A DNA stretch of 14,026 nt from an uncultured Mycoplasmatota bacterium (GTDB lineage: Bacteria; Bacillota_I; Bacilli_A; RF39; UBA660). Under the pieces are notes generated by a model, which searched no databases, was not told the origin of the DNA, and worked only from the letters and a program-made list of their open reading frames with translations. Where the stretch lies: assembly GCA_946491675.1 (NCBI GenBank), contig CAMLYN010000020.1:1-14026 (forward strand), in the 5' to 3' direction. Positions 6,385 through 13,746 of this stretch are shown piece after piece; the first letter of the stretch is position 1; every line of letters starts with the position of its first letter. Made by a program: the position numbers and the translations under genes.

Positions 6385-8496
6385 ATGAATCCATACCAAG
6401 AAAATTTGGAGAATGTCTTAGAAAAATATGGACGAGACATCACACAAGCAGTAAAAGATAACAAAATTGATCCAGTTATTGGTCGAGATGAAGAAATAAG
6501 AAGTATAACTAGAATTTTATCTAGAAAAACAAAAAACAATCCCGTTTTAATCGGTGAACCAGGCGTTGGTAAAACAGCTATTGTCGAAGGATTAGCAACT
6601 CGTATTTTTAAAGGTGATGTTCCTAATAGTTTAAAAAACAAACGAATTTGGGAACTAGACATGGGAGCTTTAATTGCCGGTGCTAAATATCGTGGTGAAT
6701 TTGAAGAAAGACTAAAAGCTGTTTTAAAAGAAATCAAAGATTCTAACGGCGAAATTATTATGTTTATCGACGAAATTCATATGATTGTTGGTGCTGGTGC
6801 CTTAGAAGGAGCAATGGACGCTGGTAACATGTTAAAACCAATGCTAGCTCGTGGCGAAATTCATTGTATTGGTGCCACCACTTTAAATGAATATCGTAAA
6901 TATATTGAAAAAGATGGTGCTTTAGAGCGAAGATTTCAAAAAATCTTAGTTAATCCACCAACTGTTATGGACACAATTACGATATTACGTGGTTTAAAAC
7001 CAAAATTAGAAGTTTACCACGGTGTTAACATTAAAGATAAAGCTTTAATTGCAGCCGCTACTTTGTCAGACCGTTATATCACTGATAGATTCCTACCAGA
7101 TAAAGCAATCGATTTAATTGATGAAGCATGCGCAACAATTAAAGTACAAATGGAATCAGTTCCAACTGAACTTGACACTTTAACAAGAAATATCATGCAA
7201 TTACAAATCGAAAAAGAAGCTTTAAAAAAAGAAAAAGATGAGTTATCTAAACATCGCAAAGAAGAAATTGACAATAAAATTACCGAATTAAAAGTTAAAG
7301 AAGATGCTTTAAGAAAAAGTTGGGAAGAAGAAAAAAATATCAACACTTTAATTAGCAAGAAAAAAGAGGAAATCGATAATACTGGGCACAAGCTAGAAAA
7401 AGCTGAAAATGAATATGATTTAGAAACAGCTGCTAAATTACGTCATGGCGTTTTACCACAATTAGAAAAAGAATTAGCTGAATTAAATAGTAAAAATAAA
7501 TCAGAAATTTTAAGTGATACTGTCGATGATAATGATATTGCTAAAATAATTTCTAAATGGACTAATATTCCAATTAGTAAATTAGTAGATAGTGAAAAAG
7601 ATAAATTATTAAAATTAAATGAAAATATGAAAAAAAGAGTAAAAGGACAAGATGAAGCAATTAAATTAGTTAGTGATGCCATTATAAGGGCTAGAGCAGG
7701 TATCAAAGATCCTAATAAACCTATCGGATCATTTATCTTTTTAGGTCCTACTGGAGTTGGTAAAACAGAAGTTGCTAGAACTTTAGCCTATGAACTATTT
7801 GATGATGAAAGACATATGATTAGAATCGATATGAGTGAATATATGGAAAGTCATTCAGTAGCTAGATTAATCGGTTCTCCTCCAGGATATGTTGGATATG
7901 ATGATGGTGGACAATTAACTGAAGCAGTTAGAAGAAATCCATATAGTATTGTTTTATTTGATGAAATTGAAAAAGCTCATAAAGATGTATTCAATATTTT
8001 GTTACAAATATTAGATGATGGTCGAATTACCGATTCTCAAGGAAGAACAGTTGATTTTAAAAATACTATTATTATTATGACATCTAATTTAGGTAGTGAA
8101 TATATCTTAGATAATTTAGATAATGCTCACGAATTAGTTATGGACGAATTAAGAAAAACATTTAAACCAGAATTTATTAATCGTATTGATGAAATTATTG
8201 TCTTTAAATCATTAACTAAAGATGTTATCTATGAAATATTAGATAAAATTATTAAAGATATTGAAAAAAGATTATCTGACAAACAATTACATATTGTTTT
8301 AACTGATAAAGCTAAAAGTTATATTGTGGAAAACTCTTATGATTCTAGATATGGAGCAAGACCAATTAAACGATTTGTTACTAAAACTGTGGAAAATTTA
8401 ATTGCTAATGAAATTATCAACAATGATGTTAAATTCAATTCAACAATTACAATTGATGCAGACAAAGATTTATATATACAAAATAAAATGGCATAA
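6385..8496 (+). CDS. clpB: ClpB-type disaggregase lacking the N-terminal domain
   Basis: Hsp100 AAA+ ATPase that pulls proteins out of aggregates, usually with DnaK. Domain 1 has Walker A GEPGVGKT (57-64), Walker B with D129-E130, and the arginine-finger region GALERRFQ. A long charged coiled-coil middle domain spans about 262-390, as in ClpB and much longer than in ClpC. Domain 2 has Walker A GPTGVGKT (454-461) and [14 protein letters not shown] see no ClpP-binding (I/L)G(F/L) loop, so it should not feed ClpP. Full-length ClpB is about 860 residues; this one is 703 and starts straight at domain 1. The roughly 150-residue N-domain is truly absent, because promoter, 5' hairpin and AGGAGG lie directly upstream. 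Similar short forms occur in Mollicutes and as internal-start ClpB elsewhere. Monocistronic, HrcA-controlled. Confidence 0.95.
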   Translation: MNPYQENLENVLEKYGRDITQAVKDNKIDPVIGRDEEIRSITRILSRKTKNNPVLIGEPGVGKTAIVEGLATRIFKGDVPNSLKNKRIWELDMGALIAGAKYRGEFEERLKAVLKEIKDSNGEIIMFIDEIHMIVGAGALEGAMDAGNMLKPMLARGEIHCIGATTLNEYRKYIEKDGALERRFQKILVNPPTVMDTITILRGLKPKLEVYHGVNIKDKALIAAATLSDRYITDRFLPDKAIDLIDEACATIKVQMESVPTELDTLTRNIMQLQIEKEALKKEKDELSKHRKEEIDNKITELKVKEDALRKSWEEEKNINTLISKKKEEIDNTGHKLEKAENEYDLETAAKLRHGVLPQLEKELAELNSKNKSEILSDTVDDNDIAKIISKWTNIPISKLVDSEKDKLLKLNENMKKRVKGQDEAIKLVSDAIIRARAGIKDPNKPIGSFIFLGPTGVGKTEVARTLAYELFDDERHMIRIDMSEYMESHSVARLIGSPPGYVGYDDGGQLTEAVRRNPYSIVLFDEIEKAHKDVFNILLQILDDGRITDSQGRTVDFKNTIIIMTSNLGSEYILDNLDNAHELVMDELRKTFKPEFINRIDEIIVFKSLTKDVIYEILDKIIKDIEKRLSDKQLHIVLTDKAKSYIVENSYDSRYGARPIKRFVTKTVENLIANEIINNDVKFNSTITIDADKDLYIQNKMA

Positions 8497-8515
8497 TTAA
8501 TATGTCATTTTTTTT
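8486..8515 (+). terminator. Terminator of clpB
   Basis: AAATGGCATA (8486-8495) pairs with TATGTCATTT (8501-8510), ten pairs with one G-U, followed by T to 8515. It covers the clpB stop codon. Confidence 0.85.
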
Positions 8516-8531
8516 ATTAGCATCTAGAATA

Positions 8532-8560
8532 TTGTAAATAATTATTATTTATGATATTAT
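8532..8560 (+). promoter_or_regulatory. Candidate promoter of the methyltransferase/radical SAM pair
   Basis: TTGTAA (8532-8537), 17 bases, TATTAT (8555-8560), then AAGGAG (8572-8577) before the ATG. Plausible but not close to consensus. Confidence 0.5.
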
Positions 8561-8584
8561 TATAAAAAATTAAGGAGAAAAAAT

Positions 8585-9196
8585 ATGAATAATTTTGATA
8601 AATACTGGGATAATATTCATTTAAAATATAATTCTACTTACGACGGATGGTTAAATAAATACATTAATTTAATAAATAAAAATGATATAATTATTGAATT
8701 AGGCTGTGGTAGAGCATATTGTAGTAATTATTTATTAAAAAATAATTTTAAAAATATTACAGCCTGTGATTTTTCAAATAAAGCATTAGAAATTGTAAAT
8801 AAAGAAAATCCAAATTTAGAAACAATGCTGTTTGATATGAGTTTAGGATTACCATTTAAAGATTGTTCAACAAACATTATAATTGCAGATTTATGTCTAC
8901 ATTATTTCAATAATACAACTACAAATTATATTATTGATGAGATTTATAGAGTTTTAAAACCAAATGGCTATTTAATTGCAAGAGTTAATTCAGCTAACGA
9001 TAAACTGCATATACCTATTGGTGCTAAAGAAATAGAAAAAAATCTTTTTTATGATGGGCAAATTTATAAAAAATTTTTTGATCAAACTGATTTAAATACA
9101 CTATTTAAAAAATTTAAGATATGTTACATGCAAGAAGAAAATATGTCAAGATATGAAAAAACTAAAATTTTATGGGAATTTTGTTTAAGAAAATAA
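8585..9196 (+). CDS. Class I SAM-dependent methyltransferase
   Basis: Soluble Rossmann-fold methyltransferase, 203 residues. Motif I IIELGCGRAY (about 36-45) binds S-adenosylmethionine, with acidic residue D62 after strand 2 (TACDFS). The DLCLHYF block at 102-108 and the LKPNGYLIARV block at 124-133 are the usual later motifs of the type 11/25 group. The substrate cannot be told from the sequence. The next gene, a radical SAM enzyme, starts 17 bases downstream in the same direction, so the two probably share a transcript and perhaps a pathway. The gene seems richer in A/T-ending codons and ATA than clpB. Start: ATG with AAGGAG eight bases before it. Confidence 0.9.
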   Translation: MNNFDKYWDNIHLKYNSTYDGWLNKYINLINKNDIIIELGCGRAYCSNYLLKNNFKNITACDFSNKALEIVNKENPNLETMLFDMSLGLPFKDCSTNIIIADLCLHYFNNTTTNYIIDEIYRVLKPNGYLIARVNSANDKLHIPIGAKEIEKNLFYDGQIYKKFFDQTDLNTLFKKFKICYMQEENMSRYEKTKILWEFCLRK

Positions 9197-9213
9197 TTTA
9201 AGAGGGAGAAAAT

Positions 9214-9978
9214 ATGATTGATACTGGATACTTATTTGGAAAAGATTCATCTAGACTCTTTGTAAATACTAGTTTAGGATGTACCGCAAATTGTTCATAC
9301 TGTTATTTACCCAATTTAAACTATTCAAAAGGTAAAAAATTAAATACATATATCACTGCTAAAAATTTAATAAAACAATTAAAAAAATATAAAGATTTTA
9401 AACCAGGTATAAATGGTACTTTAATATCTTTTGGTTGTTACTCTGAATGTTGGGATAAAAAAAACAAAACTCAAACCATAAGATTAATTAAATATTTTTT
9501 AAAAAAAGGAAATCAAATACAACTTTCCACAAAAAAATATATTTCATATAAAGATTTGGTTAAAATAAACAAATTAATAAAATATTATGGACAATTATCA
9601 ATATTTATTTCTTCCGCAACAATAAGTGAATGGAATAAAATTGAAAAAAATACAACAAATCCTAATAAAAGATTTGAAAGCTTTAATTTAACAAAAAAAT
9701 TAAATATACCTGTTATATTATATATTAAACCAGTTTTATATAATATAACAATAAAAGATGTTAATAAATATGTAGAAATAATTAAAAAATATAATATTAA
9801 AAATGTAATAGTCGGAAGCATAATAAAAACAAATGGTACTGGAGAAGTTGCACCATTTGTAAAAGATAATTCTTTATTTACACAACCTATAAAACAAGAA
9901 AAAGAAATAATAAAAGAACTTTCAAAAGTAAGTAACGTTTATACTAAAAGTATAGATGTTTTAAAAATTTTTAAATAA
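9214..9978 (+). CDS. Radical SAM protein, spore-photoproduct-lyase-like
   Basis: Contains the radical SAM cluster motif C23-TAN-C27-SY-C30-Y after SLG, as in the SplB/COG1533 group, which cleaves SAM to a 5'-deoxyadenosyl radical. A second short motif, FGC75YSEC79WD, lies where SplB relatives have their D-x-Y-x-P-x-E segment; here it has two extra cysteines. At 254 residues it is near a bare radical SAM core, shorter than SPL (about 340), with no SPASM or Fe-S extension that I can see. It need not act on spore photoproduct. ATG 9214 follows GAGGGAG. Codons are very A/T-rich with frequent ATA. The 3' end overlaps the convergent HIT gene by eight bases. Target unknown. Confidence 0.88.
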   Translation: MIDTGYLFGKDSSRLFVNTSLGCTANCSYCYLPNLNYSKGKKLNTYITAKNLIKQLKKYKDFKPGINGTLISFGCYSECWDKKNKTQTIRLIKYFLKKGNQIQLSTKKYISYKDLVKINKLIKYYGQLSIFISSATISEWNKIEKNTTNPNKRFESFNLTKKLNIPVILYIKPVLYNITIKDVNKYVEIIKKYNIKNVIVGSIIKTNGTGEVAPFVKDNSLFTQPIKQEKEIIKELSKVSNVYTKSIDVLKIFK

Positions 9979-10615
9979 CTATTTTATTTTTTAAATCTAA
10001 AATAGTTTTTTTTAATTTTGCTATACTTTCTTCATTAATACACTTTTCTTGCCACAAATACACTGAATTATTTAATTTTTCAGATATTAATTTTCTTAAA
10101 AATTGACTAGGTAATTTTTCAACTTTATATATTAATTTTTTGTCATTTTTTTCTACATATATATATGAAAATTCGTTATTAAATTTATTAGAAAAATCTA
10201 AGATATCACATTCTGTTGCATTTCCTAATGTTTCATTTAATGATTCAATTATATCAAAATCACATGGAATGCAATGTAGATGAGCATGATCAATACTAGA
10301 ACCCGCATATCCTATTTTTGCAGAACCATGTTCAAAAAACAAAACATCAATTTTATATACTTCTTTATATATTTCTTTAATTTTATTTTTTAATTTAATT
10401 ACATCTTCTTTAATATTATTTGGTAATTCAAAAAAATTTAAATAATGCTCATTGCTTATAATTAAAATATGACCCAAGCATAATGGCGATATGTCTACTT
10501 GAATATAGACATTATCATTTTCAAATAATATTGAATTTTCAGCTGGCAAACCTATTAATTTGTTATTTTCAAATCTTGTTTTTTTACAAAATGGGCACTC
10601 TCTTGAATATTTCAT
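9971..10615 (-). CDS. HIT-family protein (nucleotide hydrolase/transferase)
   Basis: Histidine-triad protein. The active-site motif H110-A-H112-L-H114 follows SSID, and the upstream LGHILIISNEHY segment is the usual HIT strand pair. HIT proteins act on the alpha-phosphate of nucleotide compounds such as Ap4A or nucleoside phosphoramidates. An N-terminal C7-P-F-C10 pair could be half of a zinc site. The C-terminal 90 residues extend beyond a typical 110-140 residue HIT domain and are not recognised, so a GalT/Ap4A phosphorylase-like arrangement is possible. It lies 12 bases after the ynbB-like gene on the same strand, hence probably last in that operon. Its ribosome-binding site is weak (GGGG). 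The + strand terminator of the radical SAM gene lies inside its last codons. Confidence 0.9.
   Translation of the reverse strand: MKYSRECPFCKKTRFENNKLIGLPAENSILFENDNVYIQVDISPLCLGHILIISNEHYLNFFELPNNIKEDVIKLKNKIKEIYKEVYKIDVLFFEHGSAKIGYAGSSIDHAHLHCIPCDFDIIESLNETLGNATECDILDFSNKFNNEFSYIYVEKNDKKLIYKVEKLPSQFLRKLISEKLNNSVYLWQEKCINEESIAKLKKTILDLKNKIVI
9977..10013 (+). terminator. Terminator of the radical SAM gene
   Basis: AACTATTTTA (9977-9986) pairs perfectly with TAAAATAGTT (9998-10007), followed by a T-run (10006-10013). It lies within the 3' coding end of the opposing HIT gene. Confidence 0.8.
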
Positions 10616-10627
10616 TATAGCCCCAAC

Positions 10628-11842
10628 CTACTTTATATATTTCAATGCTTTCATAATTGCTAATTTGCCATATGGATACATTAAAGATCCTTGTAAATAA
10701 GCAATATATGGTTCTCTTATTGGACCATCACAAGATAATTCAATTGAAGATCCTTGCGTAAATGTACCAGCTGCCATAATAACCTTATCTTGATAACCAG
10801 GCATATCCCAAGGAATAGGTAAAACATAAGAATCTATTGGTGATGCTGCTTGAATACCTTGACAAAATTTTATTAATTTATCCTCATTATGAAAAATAAT
10901 ATTTTGAACAATATCCGCTCTTTCTTCATTATATTTTGGTTCAACATCATAACCAAAATATTCAAATACTTTACTAGCTAAAATTGCTGTTTTTAAGCTA
11001 CTAGCAACAACACTAGGAGCAAAATATAAACCCTGTAATAAAGATTTATTAACACCTAAAGTAGGTCCTACTTCTTTACCTTCGCCTGGTAAAGTAAGAC
11101 GTTCAGCTACTAATTTAATTAAATCTTTTTTCCCAACTACATAAGCCCCATTAGAAGCTATACCACCGCCTAAATTTTTAATTAATGATCCAACAGCTAC
11201 ATCAGCACCTACTTCGATTGGTTCTTTCTTTGACACAAATTCACAATAGCAGTTATCGATCATAATTATTACTTCTTTATCAATATTTCTAATAAATTTT
11301 ATTACTTTTTCTAATTTTTCAATCGTGATACTTTTTCTTGTTGAATAACCTTTTGATCTTTGGATTTCTATTACTTTAATTTTTTTATTTTTTAAAACTT
11401 TTTCTATTTGTTTATAATCAAAATCATCATCGATTAAATCAATTTGTTCATAGTTAATATCAAATGCTTTTAAAGAACTAGGATTATCAACTATACCTAT
11501 TACTTCATCTAAAGTATCATAAGGTTTCCCAGTAATACTTAACAAAGTGTCCCCAGGTCTTAATAAAGCAAATAAAGTAACTGTTAAAGCATGACTTCCC
11601 GAAATAAATTGATTTCTAACTAATGCATCTTCAGCTTTAAAAACATTAGTAAAAACTTTCTCTATTATATCTCTTCCCTCATCATTATAGCCATATCCTG
11701 TTGTTGGATTAAAATGTGTTTCTGATACACTATTGTTTTGAAAAGCTTGCAAAACTTTTTCACTATTGTAAAAACATATATCATCAATTACTTTAAACTG
11801 TTCTAAACAGTCTTGCTCTAATTTATCGATTAGTTCTTTCAT
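10628..11842 (-). CDS. ynbB: PLP-dependent protein of the methionine-gamma-lyase/YnbB (aluminium-resistance) family
   Basis: Pyridoxal-phosphate enzyme of fold type I, 404 residues, normal for the family. The PLP lysine is K222 in GSLIK-NLGGGIA, and D196 in IMIDNCYCEF would contact the pyridine nitrogen. SGSHA (81-85) forms the phosphate cup. FNPTTGYGYNDEGRD near the N-terminus and GTFTQGSSIELSCDGPIREPY near the C-terminus are hallmark stretches of YnbB. The reaction is uncertain: the family name comes from distant similarity to Cys/Met lyases, and 'aluminium resistance' from an old phenotype. The gene overlaps the SDR gene by four bases (ATGA), so the two are translationally coupled. In Bacillus subtilis the neighbour is glnR-glnA, which is not seen here. 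Confidence 0.92.
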   Translation of the reverse strand: MKELIDKLEQDCLEQFKVIDDICFYNSEKVLQAFQNNSVSETHFNPTTGYGYNDEGRDIIEKVFTNVFKAEDALVRNQFISGSHALTVTLFALLRPGDTLLSITGKPYDTLDEVIGIVDNPSSLKAFDINYEQIDLIDDDFDYKQIEKVLKNKKIKVIEIQRSKGYSTRKSITIEKLEKVIKFIRNIDKEVIIMIDNCYCEFVSKKEPIEVGADVAVGSLIKNLGGGIASNGAYVVGKKDLIKLVAERLTLPGEGKEVGPTLGVNKSLLQGLYFAPSVVASSLKTAILASKVFEYFGYDVEPKYNEERADIVQNIIFHNEDKLIKFCQGIQAASPIDSYVLPIPWDMPGYQDKVIMAAGTFTQGSSIELSCDGPIREPYIAYLQGSLMYPYGKLAIMKALKYIK

Positions 11843-12570
11843 CTTTTTAAACCTCCATCTACTCTAATAATCGAACCATTTATATAGCTTGCTTCTTTAG
11901 TTGTTAAAAAATAAACAACATTAGCTATTTCTTCCGGTTCAGCAAATCTATTTAGTAATATTTTTGATTCTTCTTTATCTTTAAATTCTTGATCCATATC
12001 TTTATTCATTTCAGTATTAATCCAACCACAAGCAATCGCATTAACATTAATAACTGGAGCATATATATTGGCAAAATTTAAAGTTAAAGAATTAAGTCCT
12101 GCTTTAGATGCATCATAATCTAATCCTTCTTTATAATAAGTATCAATGGCATTAGTCGATGAAATATTAATTATTTTACCATATCCTTGCTCAAACATAA
12201 ATTGTCCTATATATTTACTAGTTAAAAAAGGCCCAATTAAATTTGTATCTAAGATTCTTTTAAAATTATCCACAGTCTTATCTTCTAAAGTAGTATCAAT
12301 AGCAATTCCAGCATTATTAATTAATACATCAATTGACTCAAATTTAAATTTAATATTATCTAACAATTTTATTACCTCTTGCTCGTTAGAAACGTCACTT
12401 TTAACAATCATTACTTTGCTATTAAATTGTTCAAATTCCTTTTTAGTTTGTAAGGCACTATCATCATCTTGTAAATATGTAAGTATTAAGTTATAGTTAT
12501 GTAAAGCGAAAACTTTAGCAATAGCTTTACCTAAACCTTTAGTTCCACCAGTTATTATTGCAGTTTTCAT
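11839..12570 (-). CDS. SDR-family oxidoreductase, FabG-like
   Basis: NAD(P)-dependent short-chain dehydrogenase/reductase, 243 residues. Cofactor motif TGGTKGLG (7-14), NNAG (85-88), N110, the catalytic serine in INISS (S137/S138) and Y152-DAS-K156 are all present, so it should be active. The C-terminal end INGSIIRVDGG is typical of 3-oxoacyl-ACP reductases. It is not in a fatty-acid cluster, so FabG itself is not claimed. I take the ATG at 12568-12570, preceded by AGGTGG at the right distance; an in-frame ATG five codons upstream would place that site inside the gene. The TGA stop overlaps the ynbB start. First gene of the SDR-ynbB-HIT operon. I see no clear promoter of its own in the short gap after the NERD gene. 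Confidence 0.9.
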   Translation of the reverse strand: MKTAIITGGTKGLGKAIAKVFALHNYNLILTYLQDDDSALQTKKEFEQFNSKVMIVKSDVSNEQEVIKLLDNIKFKFESIDVLINNAGIAIDTTLEDKTVDNFKRILDTNLIGPFLTSKYIGQFMFEQGYGKIINISSTNAIDTYYKEGLDYDASKAGLNSLTLNFANIYAPVINVNAIACGWINTEMNKDMDQEFKDKEESKILLNRFAEPEEIANVVYFLTTKEASYINGSIIRVDGGLKR

Positions 12571-12599
12571 AAATCCACCTCGCATTTAATTATATAATA

Positions 12600-12623
12600 A
12601 AATCCTATAATTTCATAGGATTT
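12600..12623 (-). terminator. Weak stem-loop at the end of the NERD-HRDC gene
   Basis: AAATCCTAT (12600-12608) pairs with ATAGGATTT (12615-12623), nine pairs, loop of six. On the minus strand it is followed by an interrupted U-tract (TATTATAT), so termination may be partial and let transcription enter the SDR operon. Confidence 0.5.
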
Positions 12624-13659
12624 ATTTATATTTTATTATAATTTCAATTATTTCTTTTCCGTATTTTTGAACTTTAAAATCGCCAATTCCTTTTATTTGT
12701 TTTAATTGTTCTAAAGTTATTGGTCGCTTATAAACTAATTCTTCTAAGGTCAAATCGTTAAAAATTATATAAGCTTGCACTCCTTCAATGATCGATTTTA
12801 ACCGTCTCCATTCCCGTAATTCTTTCTTTAATTCTTCGTTATATTTTTTTACTTCTAAATTATTATACTTTAAAAAAATATCACATACATTTTTAACTTG
12901 CTCTTCACCACGAATTCGATGTCTTTTTTCTTCTTTGCGATTTAAAAACTCTATCAATTTATCATTTCGTATAATTTTTTCCCGATAATTAATATCACTT
13001 TTTTTAAAGTTTATATAAGCCTCATCATTAGTAAGCACAACCAAAGAATCATATTTAATTTTAATCTTTTCTTCTTTTAATATTTTATCAATTATATTTT
13101 CGTGTTGTTTTACTTGAGTAACTGGATTTTTAATTCCTTTTTTATATTTACCAATTCGCCTAGTCAGAGTTCCATCATTTTCAATGTCAAGATTGCCATA
13201 TAAATTTTTTGCCTCCAATAAATAAACACTTCTTTTAGTTACAATAATAAAGTCTATTTGAGCCTTTAAATCATCACAAGTTAATTGCAAATCATGCATT
13301 ATATACATCGAAATATTAGAATTAAGTAAATTATAAAGTATTCGCTGTTCACCGAGCATTCCACTTTTTAATTTAATAATTTTTGTCTTATTTAGTTCTT
13401 TATTTAATTGCAATTTTTCTAAATACCTATAATTATTTTTACCTTCATAATATAATTTAGGCTTTTTTAAAGTACCCTTTAAATCTAAATCAATTATTAT
13501 TCTAATAAGCAAATAAATAATAATTAATATAACAATTATTAATATTACCAACCAATACCTCTTTATTAATGAATAGAGCATTCCTAAAACGCACAAAATG
13601 AATAATCCAATTAATTCATCACTACCATCATCGTACCTATTATATCTTCTTCTAGCCAT
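12622..13659 (-). CDS. Membrane-anchored NERD nuclease-like protein with C-terminal HRDC domain
   Basis: 345 residues. A basic N-terminus (MARRRYNR) is followed by two hydrophobic segments at about 16-32 and 36-57, a membrane hairpin that leaves the rest in the cytoplasm. The NERD domain (about 98-215) keeps the predicted nuclease residues: E104 in LGEQRIL, D136 in QIDFIIV, E149-A-K151 and the Q182/Q185 pair in PVTQVKQH. The last 70 residues (LEELVYKRPITLEQLKQIKG, IGDFKVQKYG) are an HRDC domain, the helical DNA-binding module of RecQ and RNase D. The combination suggests a nucleic-acid-processing protein held at the membrane; the activity is unproven. ATG 13659 follows AAGGGG and gives a proper positive-inside start; in-frame codons back to 13740 run through the promoter. 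Own promoter upstream. Confidence 0.88.
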   Translation of the reverse strand: MARRRYNRYDDGSDELIGLFILCVLGMLYSLIKRYWLVILIIVILIIIYLLIRIIIDLDLKGTLKKPKLYYEGKNNYRYLEKLQLNKELNKTKIIKLKSGMLGEQRILYNLLNSNISMYIMHDLQLTCDDLKAQIDFIIVTKRSVYLLEAKNLYGNLDIENDGTLTRRIGKYKKGIKNPVTQVKQHENIIDKILKEEKIKIKYDSLVVLTNDEAYINFKKSDINYREKIIRNDKLIEFLNRKEEKRHRIRGEEQVKNVCDIFLKYNNLEVKKYNEELKKELREWRRLKSIIEGVQAYIIFNDLTLEELVYKRPITLEQLKQIKGIGDFKVQKYGKEIIEIIIKYK

Positions 13660-13701
13660 AAAGCTTACCCCTTTTACATAAAATTTTACTACCCTATTAT
13701 C

Positions 13702-13730
13702 ATTATAACATAAAAAATAATTGCTAACAA
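13702..13730 (-). promoter_or_regulatory. Extended -10 promoter of the NERD-HRDC gene
   Basis: Minus strand: TTGTTA (13730-13725), 17 bases, TATAAT (13707-13702) with TG at the extended position. The -35 lies inside the terminator hairpin of the gene upstream. Confidence 0.75.
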
Positions 13731-13746
13731 ATGTTAACAATTATTT
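13715..13746 (-). terminator. Terminator of the glucosaminidase gene
   Basis: Two 15-base arms (13715-13729 and 13732-13746) pair with one G-U and a tiny loop. On the minus strand a run of six T follows (13717-13712). It starts over the stop codon. Confidence 0.75.

Noticed and set aside
7074..7706. Open frames antisense to clpB
   Set aside because: Their products are low-complexity Ser/Phe/Leu strings that mirror the Lys/Glu-rich coiled-coil codons, with no ribosome-binding site.
6385..8496. clpB as clpC or clpE
   Set aside because: The middle domain is of ClpB length, no ClpP-binding loop is visible in domain 2, and there is no N-domain or zinc finger.
2014..12570. Mycoplasma-type code with TGA as Trp
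   Set aside because: spmA, spmB and the SDR gene end naturally at TGA, two of them in ATGA overlaps, and Trp is written TGG.
8585..12570. Calling the methyltransferase/radical SAM/HIT/PLP region a defence system or biosynthetic cluster
   Set aside because: No precursor peptide, nuclease, toxin, transporter or mobile-element signature is visible in it; only proximity supports it.
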